Assembly: GCF_007859855.1 (NCBI RefSeq)
Contig: NZ_SJPK01000002.1
Location: forward strand, 302,903 to 366,902
DNA length: 64,000 nucleotides
Direction: 5' to 3'
Source of the DNA: Allorhodopirellula solitaria
GTDB lineage: Bacteria; Planctomycetota; Planctomycetia; Pirellulales; Pirellulaceae
Shown one piece after another: positions 1 through 8,550 of this stretch (position 1 is its first letter; every line of letters begins with the position of its first letter). Below the pieces are notes generated by a model. The model was not told where the DNA came from. It did no database searches and worked only from the letters and a program-made list of their open reading frames with translations. The position numbers and the translations under genes were made by a program.

Positions 1-1743
1 CGCGACGACCGTTTGGAAAAGGTCGCCGAAGATTTGGTGTCGCACTTCATGGGCCGCAAACAAAGCGGCAAAGGCATGGTCATCTGCATCGACAAGGTGA
101 CCGCGGTGAAGATGTACGACAAGGTGCAGAAGTACTGGAAGGCGTACCTGGGCGGGCTCCAGGCACAACTGGCGGCGATGCCGGGATCACGCAGCCCTGC
201 ATCAGAAGCGACGGCCACGGGTCATACCGATCTTGTTTCGTTGGCAGCGGATGAGCCTGCCGACTTCGATCACGCCAAACGGCAGGAATTGCAGAAGCAA
301 ATCCGCTTCATGGAGGAGACCGACATGGCCGTGATCGTGTCGTCCCAGCAGAACGAGGTTGAAGACTTTCGATCGAAGGGGCTCGACATCGAGCCGCACC
401 GGACACGGATGGTCAAGGAGGATATGGAGACGAAGTTCAAAGACGCCGAGGATCCGTTCCGACTGGTGTTTGTGTGTGCGATGTGGTTGACCGGCTTCGA
501 TTCGCCATCGGTGTCGACGATCTATCTCGATAAGCCAATGAAGAATCACACGTTGATGCAGACGATTGCGCGGGCGAACCGGGTCTTCCAGGACAAGCAC
601 AACGGGCTGATCGTGGACTACGTCGGTGTCTTCCGTAATCTGGAGAAAGCACTGGCGATCTATGGTTCATCCGCTGGCGGCGGCGTCGAGGATGGCGAGT
701 GCCCCATTGAGAAGAAGGAGGAGCTAGTCGCAGACCTGCGACTGGCGATCGCCGAGGCGGTTGACTTTTGTAAAGAGCGAGGAGTCGACTTGGATGCGAT
801 TCTCGGATCAGACGGTTTCCAAAAGATTGCTTTCCTGGACGATGCCGCTACCAGTTTGGTCGACAAACAAGTCGAGGAGGCGGTCGACGACGCAGTGGAG
901 CAGGTCATCATCAACGATGAATTGAAAAAGAAGTACCTGTCGCTCGCGAACCAAGTCATTCGCCTCTACAAGGCGATCCTGCCCGATCCATCGGCCAACG
1001 AATTTGCCCCCATCAAGACGTGCCTTGCTGTCTTGGCCGACAAGATTCGCAATTTCACTGGTGAGGCGAACATCGATGACATCATGGACCAAGCGGGGGA
1101 ATTGCTCGATGAGTCAATTGCGACGAAAGGCTACGTCATCCACAACACCGAGAAGACCTCGCTCCTCGACCTGAGTGCAGTCGATTTCGATGCACTGAAA
1201 GCCCATTTCGATAAAGGCCGAAAGCGGACAGAAGCCGAGAAACTGAAACGTGCCGTCGGAGCCAAACTGACCAAAATGGTGACGCTCAATAAGACACGCA
1301 CAGACCTTTTGGAAAAGTTCAAAAAGCTTATCGACGAATACAATCAAGGACTCGACGTCGACGGATTCTTCGCCAAGCTGACCAACTTTGTGAAAGAGCT
1401 CAGTGCAGAGGAGCAGCGTGGTGTCTCACAAAAATTGACCGAGGAAGAGCTGGCTCTCTTCGATATCCTAACCAAGCCGGAATTCGATATCACAGCCAAA
1501 GAGCGGAAAGAGGTCAGGAAGGTTGCTCGTGGGCTACTGCAAACACTGAAAGAGGCAAAATTAGTCCTCGACTGGCGGAAGAGGCAAAGCACGAGAGCGG
1601 ACGTTTACACGACCGTGAAAACGGTCCTCGACGAACTCCCTCGCGTCTACACGACTGAACTGTACGATCAAAAATGCGACACCGTGTACCAACACATTTA
1701 CGACAGCTACCAGGGAGAGGGCCGCAGCATCTACGCTTCCTAG
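1..1743 (+). CDS. hsdR: Type I restriction enzyme R subunit, C-terminal part (partial)
   Basis: The reading frame is open at base 1, so the gene begins before the window and the 580 visible codons are its C-terminal part. HsdR is the ATP-dependent motor and nuclease subunit of a type I restriction complex with HsdM and HsdS. The visible part begins in the second RecA-like helicase domain: a GMVICIDK strand, then TGFDSP (motif V-like, about residue 163) and QTIARANRVF (motif VI, about residue 185). A long charged helical region follows, as in the C-terminal assembly domain of HsdR. The nuclease domain and Walker A motif would lie upstream. No hsdM or hsdS lies downstream, so they must be upstream or absent. 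The stop at 1741-1743 is clean. Confidence 0.88.
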   Translation, partial: RDDRLEKVAEDLVSHFMGRKQSGKGMVICIDKVTAVKMYDKVQKYWKAYLGGLQAQLAAMPGSRSPASEATATGHTDLVSLAADEPADFDHAKRQELQKQIRFMEETDMAVIVSSQQNEVEDFRSKGLDIEPHRTRMVKEDMETKFKDAEDPFRLVFVCAMWLTGFDSPSVSTIYLDKPMKNHTLMQTIARANRVFQDKHNGLIVDYVGVFRNLEKALAIYGSSAGGGVEDGECPIEKKEELVADLRLAIAEAVDFCKERGVDLDAILGSDGFQKIAFLDDAATSLVDKQVEEAVDDAVEQVIINDELKKKYLSLANQVIRLYKAILPDPSANEFAPIKTCLAVLADKIRNFTGEANIDDIMDQAGELLDESIATKGYVIHNTEKTSLLDLSAVDFDALKAHFDKGRKRTEAEKLKRAVGAKLTKMVTLNKTRTDLLEKFKKLIDEYNQGLDVDGFFAKLTNFVKELSAEEQRGVSQKLTEEELALFDILTKPEFDITAKERKEVRKVARGLLQTLKEAKLVLDWRKRQSTRADVYTTVKTVLDELPRVYTTELYDQKCDTVYQHIYDSYQGEGRSIYAS

Positions 1744-2182
1744 AATACAGCATGGGAGCGGTTTGTGATCGATGCCGCGCCCGGCACTGATGCCCCCCGA
1801 GCCAGCAACGGTCTGAAGCCTGAACTGCCCCGCGATGGCACCAGCCGTATCTAAATCAGGCTGGAGAAGTTTCAAGGTGGCAGCCGCCCCGTGTTTCCCG
1901 ACTCCGTGGCACCGCGTCGGACGAGATCGGCCGGAAAGAATATGCCAGGACGGTGGGGGCGATTAGTCCGGCCACGTTGTTGGTTGGTGGTCAGCGAGGG
2001 GGGACAGTTTGGACAGTGTGTCCACTGTCCATGTCGACTGTCCATGACAGCGGCGGACGTCCTGTCTGGGAGCCCTGCGTTTTGCTGCTCTCGTTGGTAC
2101 GCTCTTGCAGCAGTGAGAACGGTTGCCGTCGTGCGGTTTCATCGAAGGAAAACGACGGTAAATCGTTGTTTTGCTGACGTCA
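1744..2182. other. Gene-free stretch after hsdR
   Basis: No convincing gene. A plus-strand frame of 112 codons (1891-2229) is Cys/Arg-rich, has no recognisable domain and runs through the tRNA-like remnant, so it is not accepted. The notable contents are a cluster of GGACAG/CTGTCC words (2002-2043) and the tRNA remnant at the right end. Confidence 0.5.
2002..2043. repeat. Clustered GGACAG inverted repeats
   Basis: GGACAG occurs at 2002 and 2011, and its complement CTGTCC at 2025 and 2038. The inner pair makes a perfect 8-bp hairpin: GGACAGTG (2011-2018), loop TGTC, CACTGTCC (2023-2030). The spacing suggests a multi-site operator or a small structured RNA. There is no T-run after it, so it is not a typical intrinsic terminator. 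Confidence 0.45.
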
Positions 2183-2223
2183 CTTCTAATGCGACGGTCG
2201 CAGGTTCGAATCCTGCCGGGCGT
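2183..2223 (+). pseudogene. 3' remnant of a tRNA-Arg(TCT)-like gene; candidate attachment site
   Basis: The sequence reads as the 3' half of a tRNA: anticodon-loop-like CTTCTAA (2183-2189, anticodon TCT), a short variable region, a perfect T-arm (GCAGG, loop TTCGAAT, CCTGC, 2200-2216) and a CGGGCG acceptor strand. No matching 5' acceptor (CGCCCG-like) or D-arm lies in the preceding 80 bases, and the 5' side of the anticodon stem is degraded. A 3'-only tRNA piece beside a restriction gene is the usual scar of integrase-mediated insertion. No integrase is visible in the window, so this remains inference. Confidence 0.55.
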
Positions 2224-2244
2224 ATCTGATCGCGTGCATCTTGT

Positions 2245-5200
2245 TCAATCGCGTGCACCTCGATAGAGCCGCGCGAAGGCGGGGACATCGGCGACGCCTT
2301 GCTCCGCCAAGAATTGCTCGAGCTTGGTGGGATTTTCTTCGCCGCCGAGGAGAGCCAGCTCATCCTGGGCGGCCAGGGCGGTTGGGGTGAGACCCTGGTT
2401 TTCGGCCGACTCGGCCGCCCGGACGAGACGCCGGTGGGCTTGGTCGCGTACCTGCTGGTGTTGGCGTGAAAAAAGAGACGGGTAGTGGACCATGGCGATC
2501 CCTTCGATCAAATCCGCTTTGACTTCCGCAGCATCGAGGCGTTGGCGGCGAAGCGAGGTGATCAGTTGGTGAAACCGACGGTGTTGTTTCTCGCGCCGCT
2601 GGGATAGCAAGGACAGGTTCGCGATGGCGCTCAGTTCGGCCAGCAGGATCTGCACCATTTGGCTGCGGTGGGTGGTGGATCGCCGGCACTCCATTTCAAC
2701 ACGCGCGATGACCGCTTCGGTATCGCTGCGGCGGTTCCGATAGATCGCGCGCAGCAGCGTCTCTGTGGGGGCGGCCATGGCGAAGGCATCGTTGCCGATT
2801 TTTTGCAGACGCGGGATCAACTGATCATACAGATCATGCAGCGCTGCCAGGTCGCCACGCATGAGAAATGCGGTGGAGCTGTAGCCGAGCGACCCCATCG
2901 CGAGCACGAAGAAATCGTTGGTAAGGGTTCCTTCGAGCTGCATGTCGTCGACCATTGACGCCAGAGCGGTCAGGTTACCCATTTGGAAATAGCACACCGC
3001 TTCGAGACAACTCGCGTGGGCGACTTCGAAACCATGGTGTCGCTCGCTATCGGCATAGCATCTGCGAGCCTGTTCGATGTACTCGAGCGCTTCGCGAAAG
3101 CGACCGCTCATCCCGGCTGCCCAGGCCGCACCGCTCCGGACATCGCCATGGCAGCCAGGGGAATCGTCATCGGTGAGTTGTGAGCCGAGTTTGGCGAAGG
3201 CGTTGGTCGCGGCATCTCGTTTGCGACCGGGCCGGTAGGAAGCGAAGACGGAGGTGCCGATGATCCATTCAATTTTTTCCGCACGGGAGCCGTACTTGTT
3301 CACCAATTCGCTACTGAACACATTGAGCTCGGCAGACAGCAAATTGTCCAACATGCTCAGGGGGCGGACGAGGGCGCCGCAGGCCGCGATCTGGTTTCCC
3401 TGCAGGTCCGGGCGCGGCGGCGTCAATTGCGAAGCGGGGAGTTCTAGATTCGGCTTGGAGACCGACCGCCGCAGCAGCATCCAGGCGATCGATAGCTTGG
3501 CCGCCAACGGCGATTTGCGTCGCGGCAGGTTTAAACGCGCTAACAGCGGATCGAGATACTCGACCGCTTCGGCAAACCGCCCCGAGCGAATGAAACAATC
3601 CACCTGCTCGAGCTCGATATCCAAGCGGGGTTGCCCATCGAGCAGTTCGGAGAGTTCGTGATAAATTTGGCCGGCTTCGAAGGGCCTGCCTGAACGCTGC
3701 AGGCTCTCGGCGGCCAGACGCAGCGCATCGATGCGATCGGCGCCGTCGCAATGGGCAGCCACGCTCCGGTGCCACCGCGCCGCTTCGAGATGCGCGTAGA
3801 CCTGTTGGGCCTGCTCGGCGGCCCGTTTCGCCCACTTGACGAACTCGTTGATATCACCGGCTTGCTCGTAGTGCTCAGCGATCCGGCCGGCGGACAGCGG
3901 AAACTCGGTAAGGCTCACTGCCCACTGGCGGTGCAATCGATGACGCTGCTCGGCGGGGAGCGCCGATCGCAACTGATTGGCCAATCGATCGTGCCAAACG
4001 CGGATGAACTGACCATCGGATCCATCGCGAACGATGAGTCTCTGTTCGACGAGTTCCTCGAGTTGCGTATCCAAGAGCGCCGCATTGGGCTCGATTGCAC
4101 ACAGATGTTGGAAGGTGACTTGACGTCCGGCGACCACGATCGCGTTGAGCAGATCGGCAACGGGTTGGCTGAGTCTGTCGCTGCGGTGTCGCCAAACGTC
4201 TTCGATCGATGGAGCTTCTCGGTTAGTGGAGGCTTGTTGGCTCGAAGGCACTTCGTTGTTCGATAATGCCTCGTGGCTTGCGAGGGGGCCCTGGCCTGCC
4301 GGTGGTGGAGGGACGCCATTGTTTGACGGTGTCGCCACGTCAGCTGGGAGCGGATTGTTTAACAGACCTGAGGGGGATAGTTCGCTGAGGTAGGCATCGA
4401 GACGGTAGGGTTGCCCTTCGATCTGCTCGTTGAGCGCGTCGAGTTGGGTGTCATTGATGTCGACACCCTGCAGGCTCGCTTCACTGAGGATGGCCTGGGC
4501 AATGATGTCGCGGGTGAGCGGGCGGAGGGAAATATTGGCATCCGGCGGGAACTGCTGGCGGTCCCCTCCCGAGCGTGAGACGGTGATCAGGCCAAGGCCT
4601 TGGTGCAGCGGCGTGCTAACACGCGTACCGGCACTGGATTGCATGTGGTCGAGCGTGTGCAGCGTATCTTGGTCAGCCCACTGCACGTCGTCGATTACAA
4701 AGAAGACCGGGCCGATCTGTCTCAATTGGTCGCAGACCTTCAAGGCGGCTTCGAGTCCACCGGGGCGTTTCTCCGATGTGACGATCGGAGGTTGCGACCA
4801 GTCGACTTCCAGGACCTCGCCGAATCCAGGTAAGGCGCGTTGCAGGATCGATTCACTCACCGAGTCGACCGGGAGCTTGTCAAAATCACCCCGGCGATGG
4901 CGGATCACAATCTCGTCAGCGATTTGGCTAAACGCTTGCAGCGGTATCTGTTCGAAACGTTGGCACCGTGCCACAAAGACGAGCGGCCACGATTGAGAGC
5001 GGAGGTGTTCGATCGCCAACTGTAGAAAGGTGGATTTGCCGATCCCAGAGGTGCCGTCGATGTGGAGGCGTTTGACCTGTCCGCCCATGATCAGATGGCA
5101 CCAGCGACGAAACTCGGCCAACTCCTTCTCGCGGGCGCTTTCGGTGATTTTTGCCGCCCGGGCAGAGGCGCGGTTTTGCAGAGCGAGGGGGGGGATCGGG

Positions 5201-6231
5201 ATGCCGGAGCTTCCCACACGCGCTACCGCCATGGCGGTGGGCCGGTCGCAAACTTGAGGGGATAGCATTTCATGGACAATCTCCAGCAGGCTGCTCGGGA
5301 TTTCGGAGTGCAGTCCCACCATTGCTGAAAGAATGTATTCGCGATCGCAATCGCTGCTTTTATCGTCTCGAGGGATCTCCTCCTCGTCGGTCTCCAACGC
5401 TGCCGGATCGGTATTTGGGGCGGCGGCCTCATGCAGCTGGCGATCTCGCCGTCGCTGCGCCGAGGAGAACATCCGCAGCGCTTCGAGAGCGACCATGCCG
5501 AGGCTAAAAATGTCGCTGGCTGGACAATAGGATTGACGGAAGAGAACTTCGGGGGCCACGTACATGGGCGTCCAAAGCAGGTATTTACGTGTGTTTTGGG
5601 GGTCACTCTCGGCTTCGAACTCGCCCGCGAGATCACAGTCGACGATGACAAATCGCGAGCCATCGTGAGTCATCATCAAATTGGTCGGCTTGATGTCCCG
5701 GTGCACGAGCTGATAGGCGTGCAGCCACGCCAAGGCGGCACCGACCTGCCGCAGCATCTCCAGCAATCGCTCACAGCCTTCCTGCAGCGGCAGCTTCTTC
5801 CAGCGTCGCAGGACCTGGACCAAATTTTCGCCATCGATCAGTTCCATCGAGAAGGCGACGGCGTCCTCTTCCTGCAGGATGCGGTGGAGTCGAACCAGCC
5901 CGTGGTGCTGCAGTTTTTTCATCCGGCGGAAGCCGGTCTTCGATCGCACGGCGGCCTTGGGGGTGGCCGAAGGAACCAGCTTCAACGCAACCGTTTTGTC
6001 TGTCGCGATCTCGAGAGCTTCATACACCCAGCCTTGGGAGCCGTACCCTACCATCTGAATCAATTTGAATCCCGAGACAACCTCGCCCACCGTCCACGGC
6101 GAATTGCCGAGCCTGGGACGCTGAGCGTGGTCGCGAGTGGCGTCGTCGCGATCGGTCTTACTCTGCTCGGTGTCACGGGAGCTGATTGGATCCAACCATC
6201 CCCTACCGCTGAAGTCGTCCCCTTGGGCCAT
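2245..6231 (-). CDS. Serine/threonine protein kinase fused to AAA-type ATPase and TPR-like repeats
   Basis: This is a 1328-residue cytosolic signalling protein. The kinase domain spans about residues 53-340: glycine loop VGYGSQGWVY (61-70), catalytic Lys84 in VALK, HRDIKPTNLM (177-186) and APE (226-228). The metal-binding DFG motif reads DCD (198-200), so its Gly is replaced by Asp. A STAND/AAA_16-type ATPase follows, with Walker A GTSGIGKST (393-401) and Walker B VFFVIDD (509-515). The last 600 residues are helical and TPR-like, as in kinase-ATPase regulators such as PknK, and end without a DNA-binding domain I can recognise. The ATG at 6231 starts directly before a Gly/Asp-rich leader; no clear ribosome site is seen. 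It is a single gene, divergent from tRNA-His. Its targets cannot be told from the sequence. Confidence 0.9.
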   Translation of the reverse strand: MAQGDDFSGRGWLDPISSRDTEQSKTDRDDATRDHAQRPRLGNSPWTVGEVVSGFKLIQMVGYGSQGWVYEALEIATDKTVALKLVPSATPKAAVRSKTGFRRMKKLQHHGLVRLHRILQEEDAVAFSMELIDGENLVQVLRRWKKLPLQEGCERLLEMLRQVGAALAWLHAYQLVHRDIKPTNLMMTHDGSRFVIVDCDLAGEFEAESDPQNTRKYLLWTPMYVAPEVLFRQSYCPASDIFSLGMVALEALRMFSSAQRRRDRQLHEAAAPNTDPAALETDEEEIPRDDKSSDCDREYILSAMVGLHSEIPSSLLEIVHEMLSPQVCDRPTAMAVARVGSSGIPIPPLALQNRASARAAKITESAREKELAEFRRWCHLIMGGQVKRLHIDGTSGIGKSTFLQLAIEHLRSQSWPLVFVARCQRFEQIPLQAFSQIADEIVIRHRRGDFDKLPVDSVSESILQRALPGFGEVLEVDWSQPPIVTSEKRPGGLEAALKVCDQLRQIGPVFFVIDDVQWADQDTLHTLDHMQSSAGTRVSTPLHQGLGLITVSRSGGDRQQFPPDANISLRPLTRDIIAQAILSEASLQGVDINDTQLDALNEQIEGQPYRLDAYLSELSPSGLLNNPLPADVATPSNNGVPPPPAGQGPLASHEALSNNEVPSSQQASTNREAPSIEDVWRHRSDRLSQPVADLLNAIVVAGRQVTFQHLCAIEPNAALLDTQLEELVEQRLIVRDGSDGQFIRVWHDRLANQLRSALPAEQRHRLHRQWAVSLTEFPLSAGRIAEHYEQAGDINEFVKWAKRAAEQAQQVYAHLEAARWHRSVAAHCDGADRIDALRLAAESLQRSGRPFEAGQIYHELSELLDGQPRLDIELEQVDCFIRSGRFAEAVEYLDPLLARLNLPRRKSPLAAKLSIAWMLLRRSVSKPNLELPASQLTPPRPDLQGNQIAACGALVRPLSMLDNLLSAELNVFSSELVNKYGSRAEKIEWIIGTSVFASYRPGRKRDAATNAFAKLGSQLTDDDSPGCHGDVRSGAAWAAGMSGRFREALEYIEQARRCYADSERHHGFEVAHASCLEAVCYFQMGNLTALASMVDDMQLEGTLTNDFFVLAMGSLGYSSTAFLMRGDLAALHDLYDQLIPRLQKIGNDAFAMAAPTETLLRAIYRNRRSDTEAVIARVEMECRRSTTHRSQMVQILLAELSAIANLSLLSQRREKQHRRFHQLITSLRRQRLDAAEVKADLIEGIAMVHYPSLFSRQHQQVRDQAHRRLVRAAESAENQGLTPTALAAQDELALLGGEENPTKLEQFLAEQGVADVPAFARLYRGARD

Positions 6232-6448
6232 AATCTATCAGATGAGTTTGGAAGTGGATGGTGAATCACTATTCAAACATATTTTCCACTGAGCCGTGCC
6301 TGTTTTGGGCAACAAAATGAGAGAATTGGCGGAGACTTCCCTATTTTTTCGTCTCTCTCCGGCATTGACCGCTTGGGGAACACTCGATATCGTCTGTGGC
6401 GTCTTTGAACCGGCGGTTTTCAATCGCTGGTTTGAGAGATCGAAACGC

Positions 6449-6523
6449 GGTGGCTATAGCTCAGTTGGTTAGAGCGTCGGATTGTGATTCCGAAGGTCGA
6501 GGGTTCGAGCCCCTTTAGCCACC
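6449..6523 (+). tRNA. tRNA-His (GTG anticodon)
   Basis: A full cloverleaf is visible: acceptor GTGGCTA (6450-6456) pairs with TAGCCAC (6516-6522), D-arm GCTC/GAGC, anticodon stem TCGGA/TCCGA around the loop containing GTG, and T-loop TTCGAGC. The extra G at 6449 (position -1) pairs with C73 at 6523, the identity pair of tRNA-His. The 3' CCA is not encoded. Confidence 0.96.
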
Positions 6524-6577
6524 CTCTCTCAAAATCACGTGATTTCCCGGCTGGAACGCTCGTCAGACCAGGTGACG

Positions 6578-7777
6578 ATGGCTCCCATTGGCAAAATTCT
6601 GCTCGCCCTGGTAACGGTGACGGTGCTGCATGCCCATTTCAATTTGGGCATTTTTCATTCGGTCTCCGAGATTGCCCAGCCCGAGAAGAGCGGGGCACGC
6701 AAATCACTCCGCATTGGACATCTGCCGGTCACCTGCCATCTGACCTGCCCCGTGACTAGTTGGGTGAGTCGTCATTCTCCGGAGCACTCGCAGTTTGTCT
6801 CCTGGCGGTACACCAACTTCCCCGCCATGACCGAAGACATCGACGCGGGGAACCTCGATGCAGCATTTCTATTGGCGCCGTTGGCGATGGTGATGCAGCG
6901 ACAGGGCACGCCGGTCAAGATGGTCCATTTGGGGCACCGCGACGGGACCGCGATCGTCGTCCGGACCGATTCGCCCTACCAAACTTTCGCCGATCTGCGC
7001 GGCGGTCGGATCGCGATCCCTCATCGGTACTCCAATCAACGGATCTTGATCGAGAAACTCAAAGATCAGTTTGATTTCGACGACGATGACATCACGTTGA
7101 TCGACTACCCACCCCCGGAGATGCCCGCCGGGCTGCGAGCGGGCCAGTTCGACGCGTATATCGTTGGCGAACCCTTTGCTGCGAAAGCTGAAATGGATGG
7201 GTTTGGACGGATTCTCTATTTCACGAAAGACATTTGGCCCGAGTTCATCTCCTGTGTATTGGTGGTGACCGAACGGTTGATACAGCGTGACCCAGAGTTG
7301 GTAAACGAGCTCGTGCAGGGGATCTCAGCGTCGGGAAAATGGCTCGACGAGGGCGATGACCAGCTGATCGTGGGGTTGTCCCGCGGCGAGGAAGCTGGCT
7401 CTCACGATACCGACCAACTCGTGATCCCACCTGGGTTCGGCCACACGCCGCGGTTGCAGGCAGCCTTGATTGCAGCCCAACAGGAGTATTACAACCAGGA
7501 TCCCGAGCTACTGAAGTTTGTCCTGACCCGGCCCCCAGATCGAGTTCGTTACAGCCAGCTCGATTTGGCACGCGAGGATTTTGAGGAGATCCAAGGTTAC
7601 GCCGAACGATTGGGTTTCTTCCGTTTTCGCCCGATCACAGCCGATGATCCATTCGGCTTTGACGATTATGCCGACGACTCTTTTGAACGGTCCGGCACAT
7701 GGGCCCTGCCTGTTCAGGCGGGCGCGGTCGGTGATGCAGGAACGGTTGATGATCTCGGACCCGAGACGCAGCCGTGA
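6578..7777 (+). CDS. ABC transporter substrate-binding protein, NrtA/SsuA-like
   Basis: First gene of a three-gene importer operon; the product should bind the solute outside the inner membrane. The preferred start is the ATG at 6578, preceded by AGGTGA at good spacing. It gives 399 residues beginning with a signal/anchor segment (KILLALVTVTVL, about 7-17). A GTG at 6539 would add 13 residues and overlap the region just after tRNA-His. The type II periplasmic-binding fold is suggested by DIDAGNLDAAFLLAPLAM, the TPVKMV strand and the YQTFADLRGGRIAIP hinge, as in nitrate, sulfonate and bicarbonate binding proteins. Just after the signal is an unusual VTCHLTCPV segment (Cys53, His54, Cys57), where NrtA-type proteins start their first ligand loop. 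The substrate cannot be assigned. The stop overlaps the permease start (GTGA). Confidence 0.85.
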   Translation: MAPIGKILLALVTVTVLHAHFNLGIFHSVSEIAQPEKSGARKSLRIGHLPVTCHLTCPVTSWVSRHSPEHSQFVSWRYTNFPAMTEDIDAGNLDAAFLLAPLAMVMQRQGTPVKMVHLGHRDGTAIVVRTDSPYQTFADLRGGRIAIPHRYSNQRILIEKLKDQFDFDDDDITLIDYPPPEMPAGLRAGQFDAYIVGEPFAAKAEMDGFGRILYFTKDIWPEFISCVLVVTERLIQRDPELVNELVQGISASGKWLDEGDDQLIVGLSRGEEAGSHDTDQLVIPPGFGHTPRLQAALIAAQQEYYNQDPELLKFVLTRPPDRVRYSQLDLAREDFEEIQGYAERLGFFRFRPITADDPFGFDDYADDSFERSGTWALPVQAGAVGDAGTVDDLGPETQP

Positions 7778-8550
7778 GGCGGGTTCGCAAGTTTCTGCTG
7801 GGGTTGGCTGGCATCGGACTCTTTGTGCTCTGTTGGCAGTTGGCTACGTGGGGCAATGGCCGCACGGACGTCCCCGGACCGTGGCTCGCCCTTTCGGGGT
7901 TGAGGGATCTGGCCCGTGAGGGATTGCTCTGGCGTTACATCATTGCCTCGGTCTTCCGCGTCATGTGGGGGTTTGCTCTGGCGGTGCTAGCAGGCGTTCC
8001 GCTGGGGCTCGCGATCGGCTGGTCAGGGTGGGTTCGTGACTTGCTGAACCCTCTCGTGCAGCTGCTCCGCCCCATCTCGCCCATCGCCTGGTTACCGATT
8101 GCTGTCTTGATGTTTGGCGGTGTGAGGTGGTGGGAGCCGAGCGATCTGTCTGCGATTTTTCTGATCTTTCTCGCCTCCATTTTTCCGATCATCACGGCAG
8201 CAACGTCTGCCGTCGAAGGGATCGACGCGAAGTATCTCCGGGTGGCGACGAATTTCGAGATCGGTGGGATGGCGATGCTATTTCAGGTGATCTTGCCCGC
8301 GGCACTCCCTCAGATCTTGACGGGGCTGCGACTCGCCCTGGGGATCGCTTGGGTGGTGTTGGTTGCTGCCGAGATGCTCGGTGTGCAGTCCGGACTGGGG
8401 TTTCAAATTAATGATTCTCGCAACAATTTGCGTTACGACCTCGTGGTCGCTGCGATGATCGTGATCTCCATCATCGGAATCTGCTTGGATTCGGCGATGG
8501 CGAGAATCGAGAGTTCGGCGTTGTCGCGGAGAGGAACAGCAAAACGATGA
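7774..8550 (+). CDS. ABC transporter permease, NrtB/SsuC-like
   Basis: Inner-membrane channel of the importer, 258 residues, as usual for this family. About six hydrophobic helices are visible. The BPD_transp_1 coupling region lies around residues 150-195, where EIGGMAMLFQVILPAALPQI resembles the EAA loop that docks on the ATPase. An early helix carries the VPLGLAIGWS pattern typical of nitrate/taurine permeases. The GTG start at 7774 lies in a GTGA overlap with the upstream stop, and the end overlaps the ATPase by ATGA, so all three genes are translationally coupled. Confidence 0.9.
   Translation: MRRVRKFLLGLAGIGLFVLCWQLATWGNGRTDVPGPWLALSGLRDLAREGLLWRYIIASVFRVMWGFALAVLAGVPLGLAIGWSGWVRDLLNPLVQLLRPISPIAWLPIAVLMFGGVRWWEPSDLSAIFLIFLASIFPIITAATSAVEGIDAKYLRVATNFEIGGMAMLFQVILPAALPQILTGLRLALGIAWVVLVAAEMLGVQSGLGFQINDSRNNLRYDLVVAAMIVISIIGICLDSAMARIESSALSRRGTAKR

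Noticed and set aside
1891..2229. 112-codon plus-strand frame after hsdR
   Set aside because: Cys/Arg-rich, no domain or ribosome site, and it translates the tRNA remnant, a well-known source of false genes.
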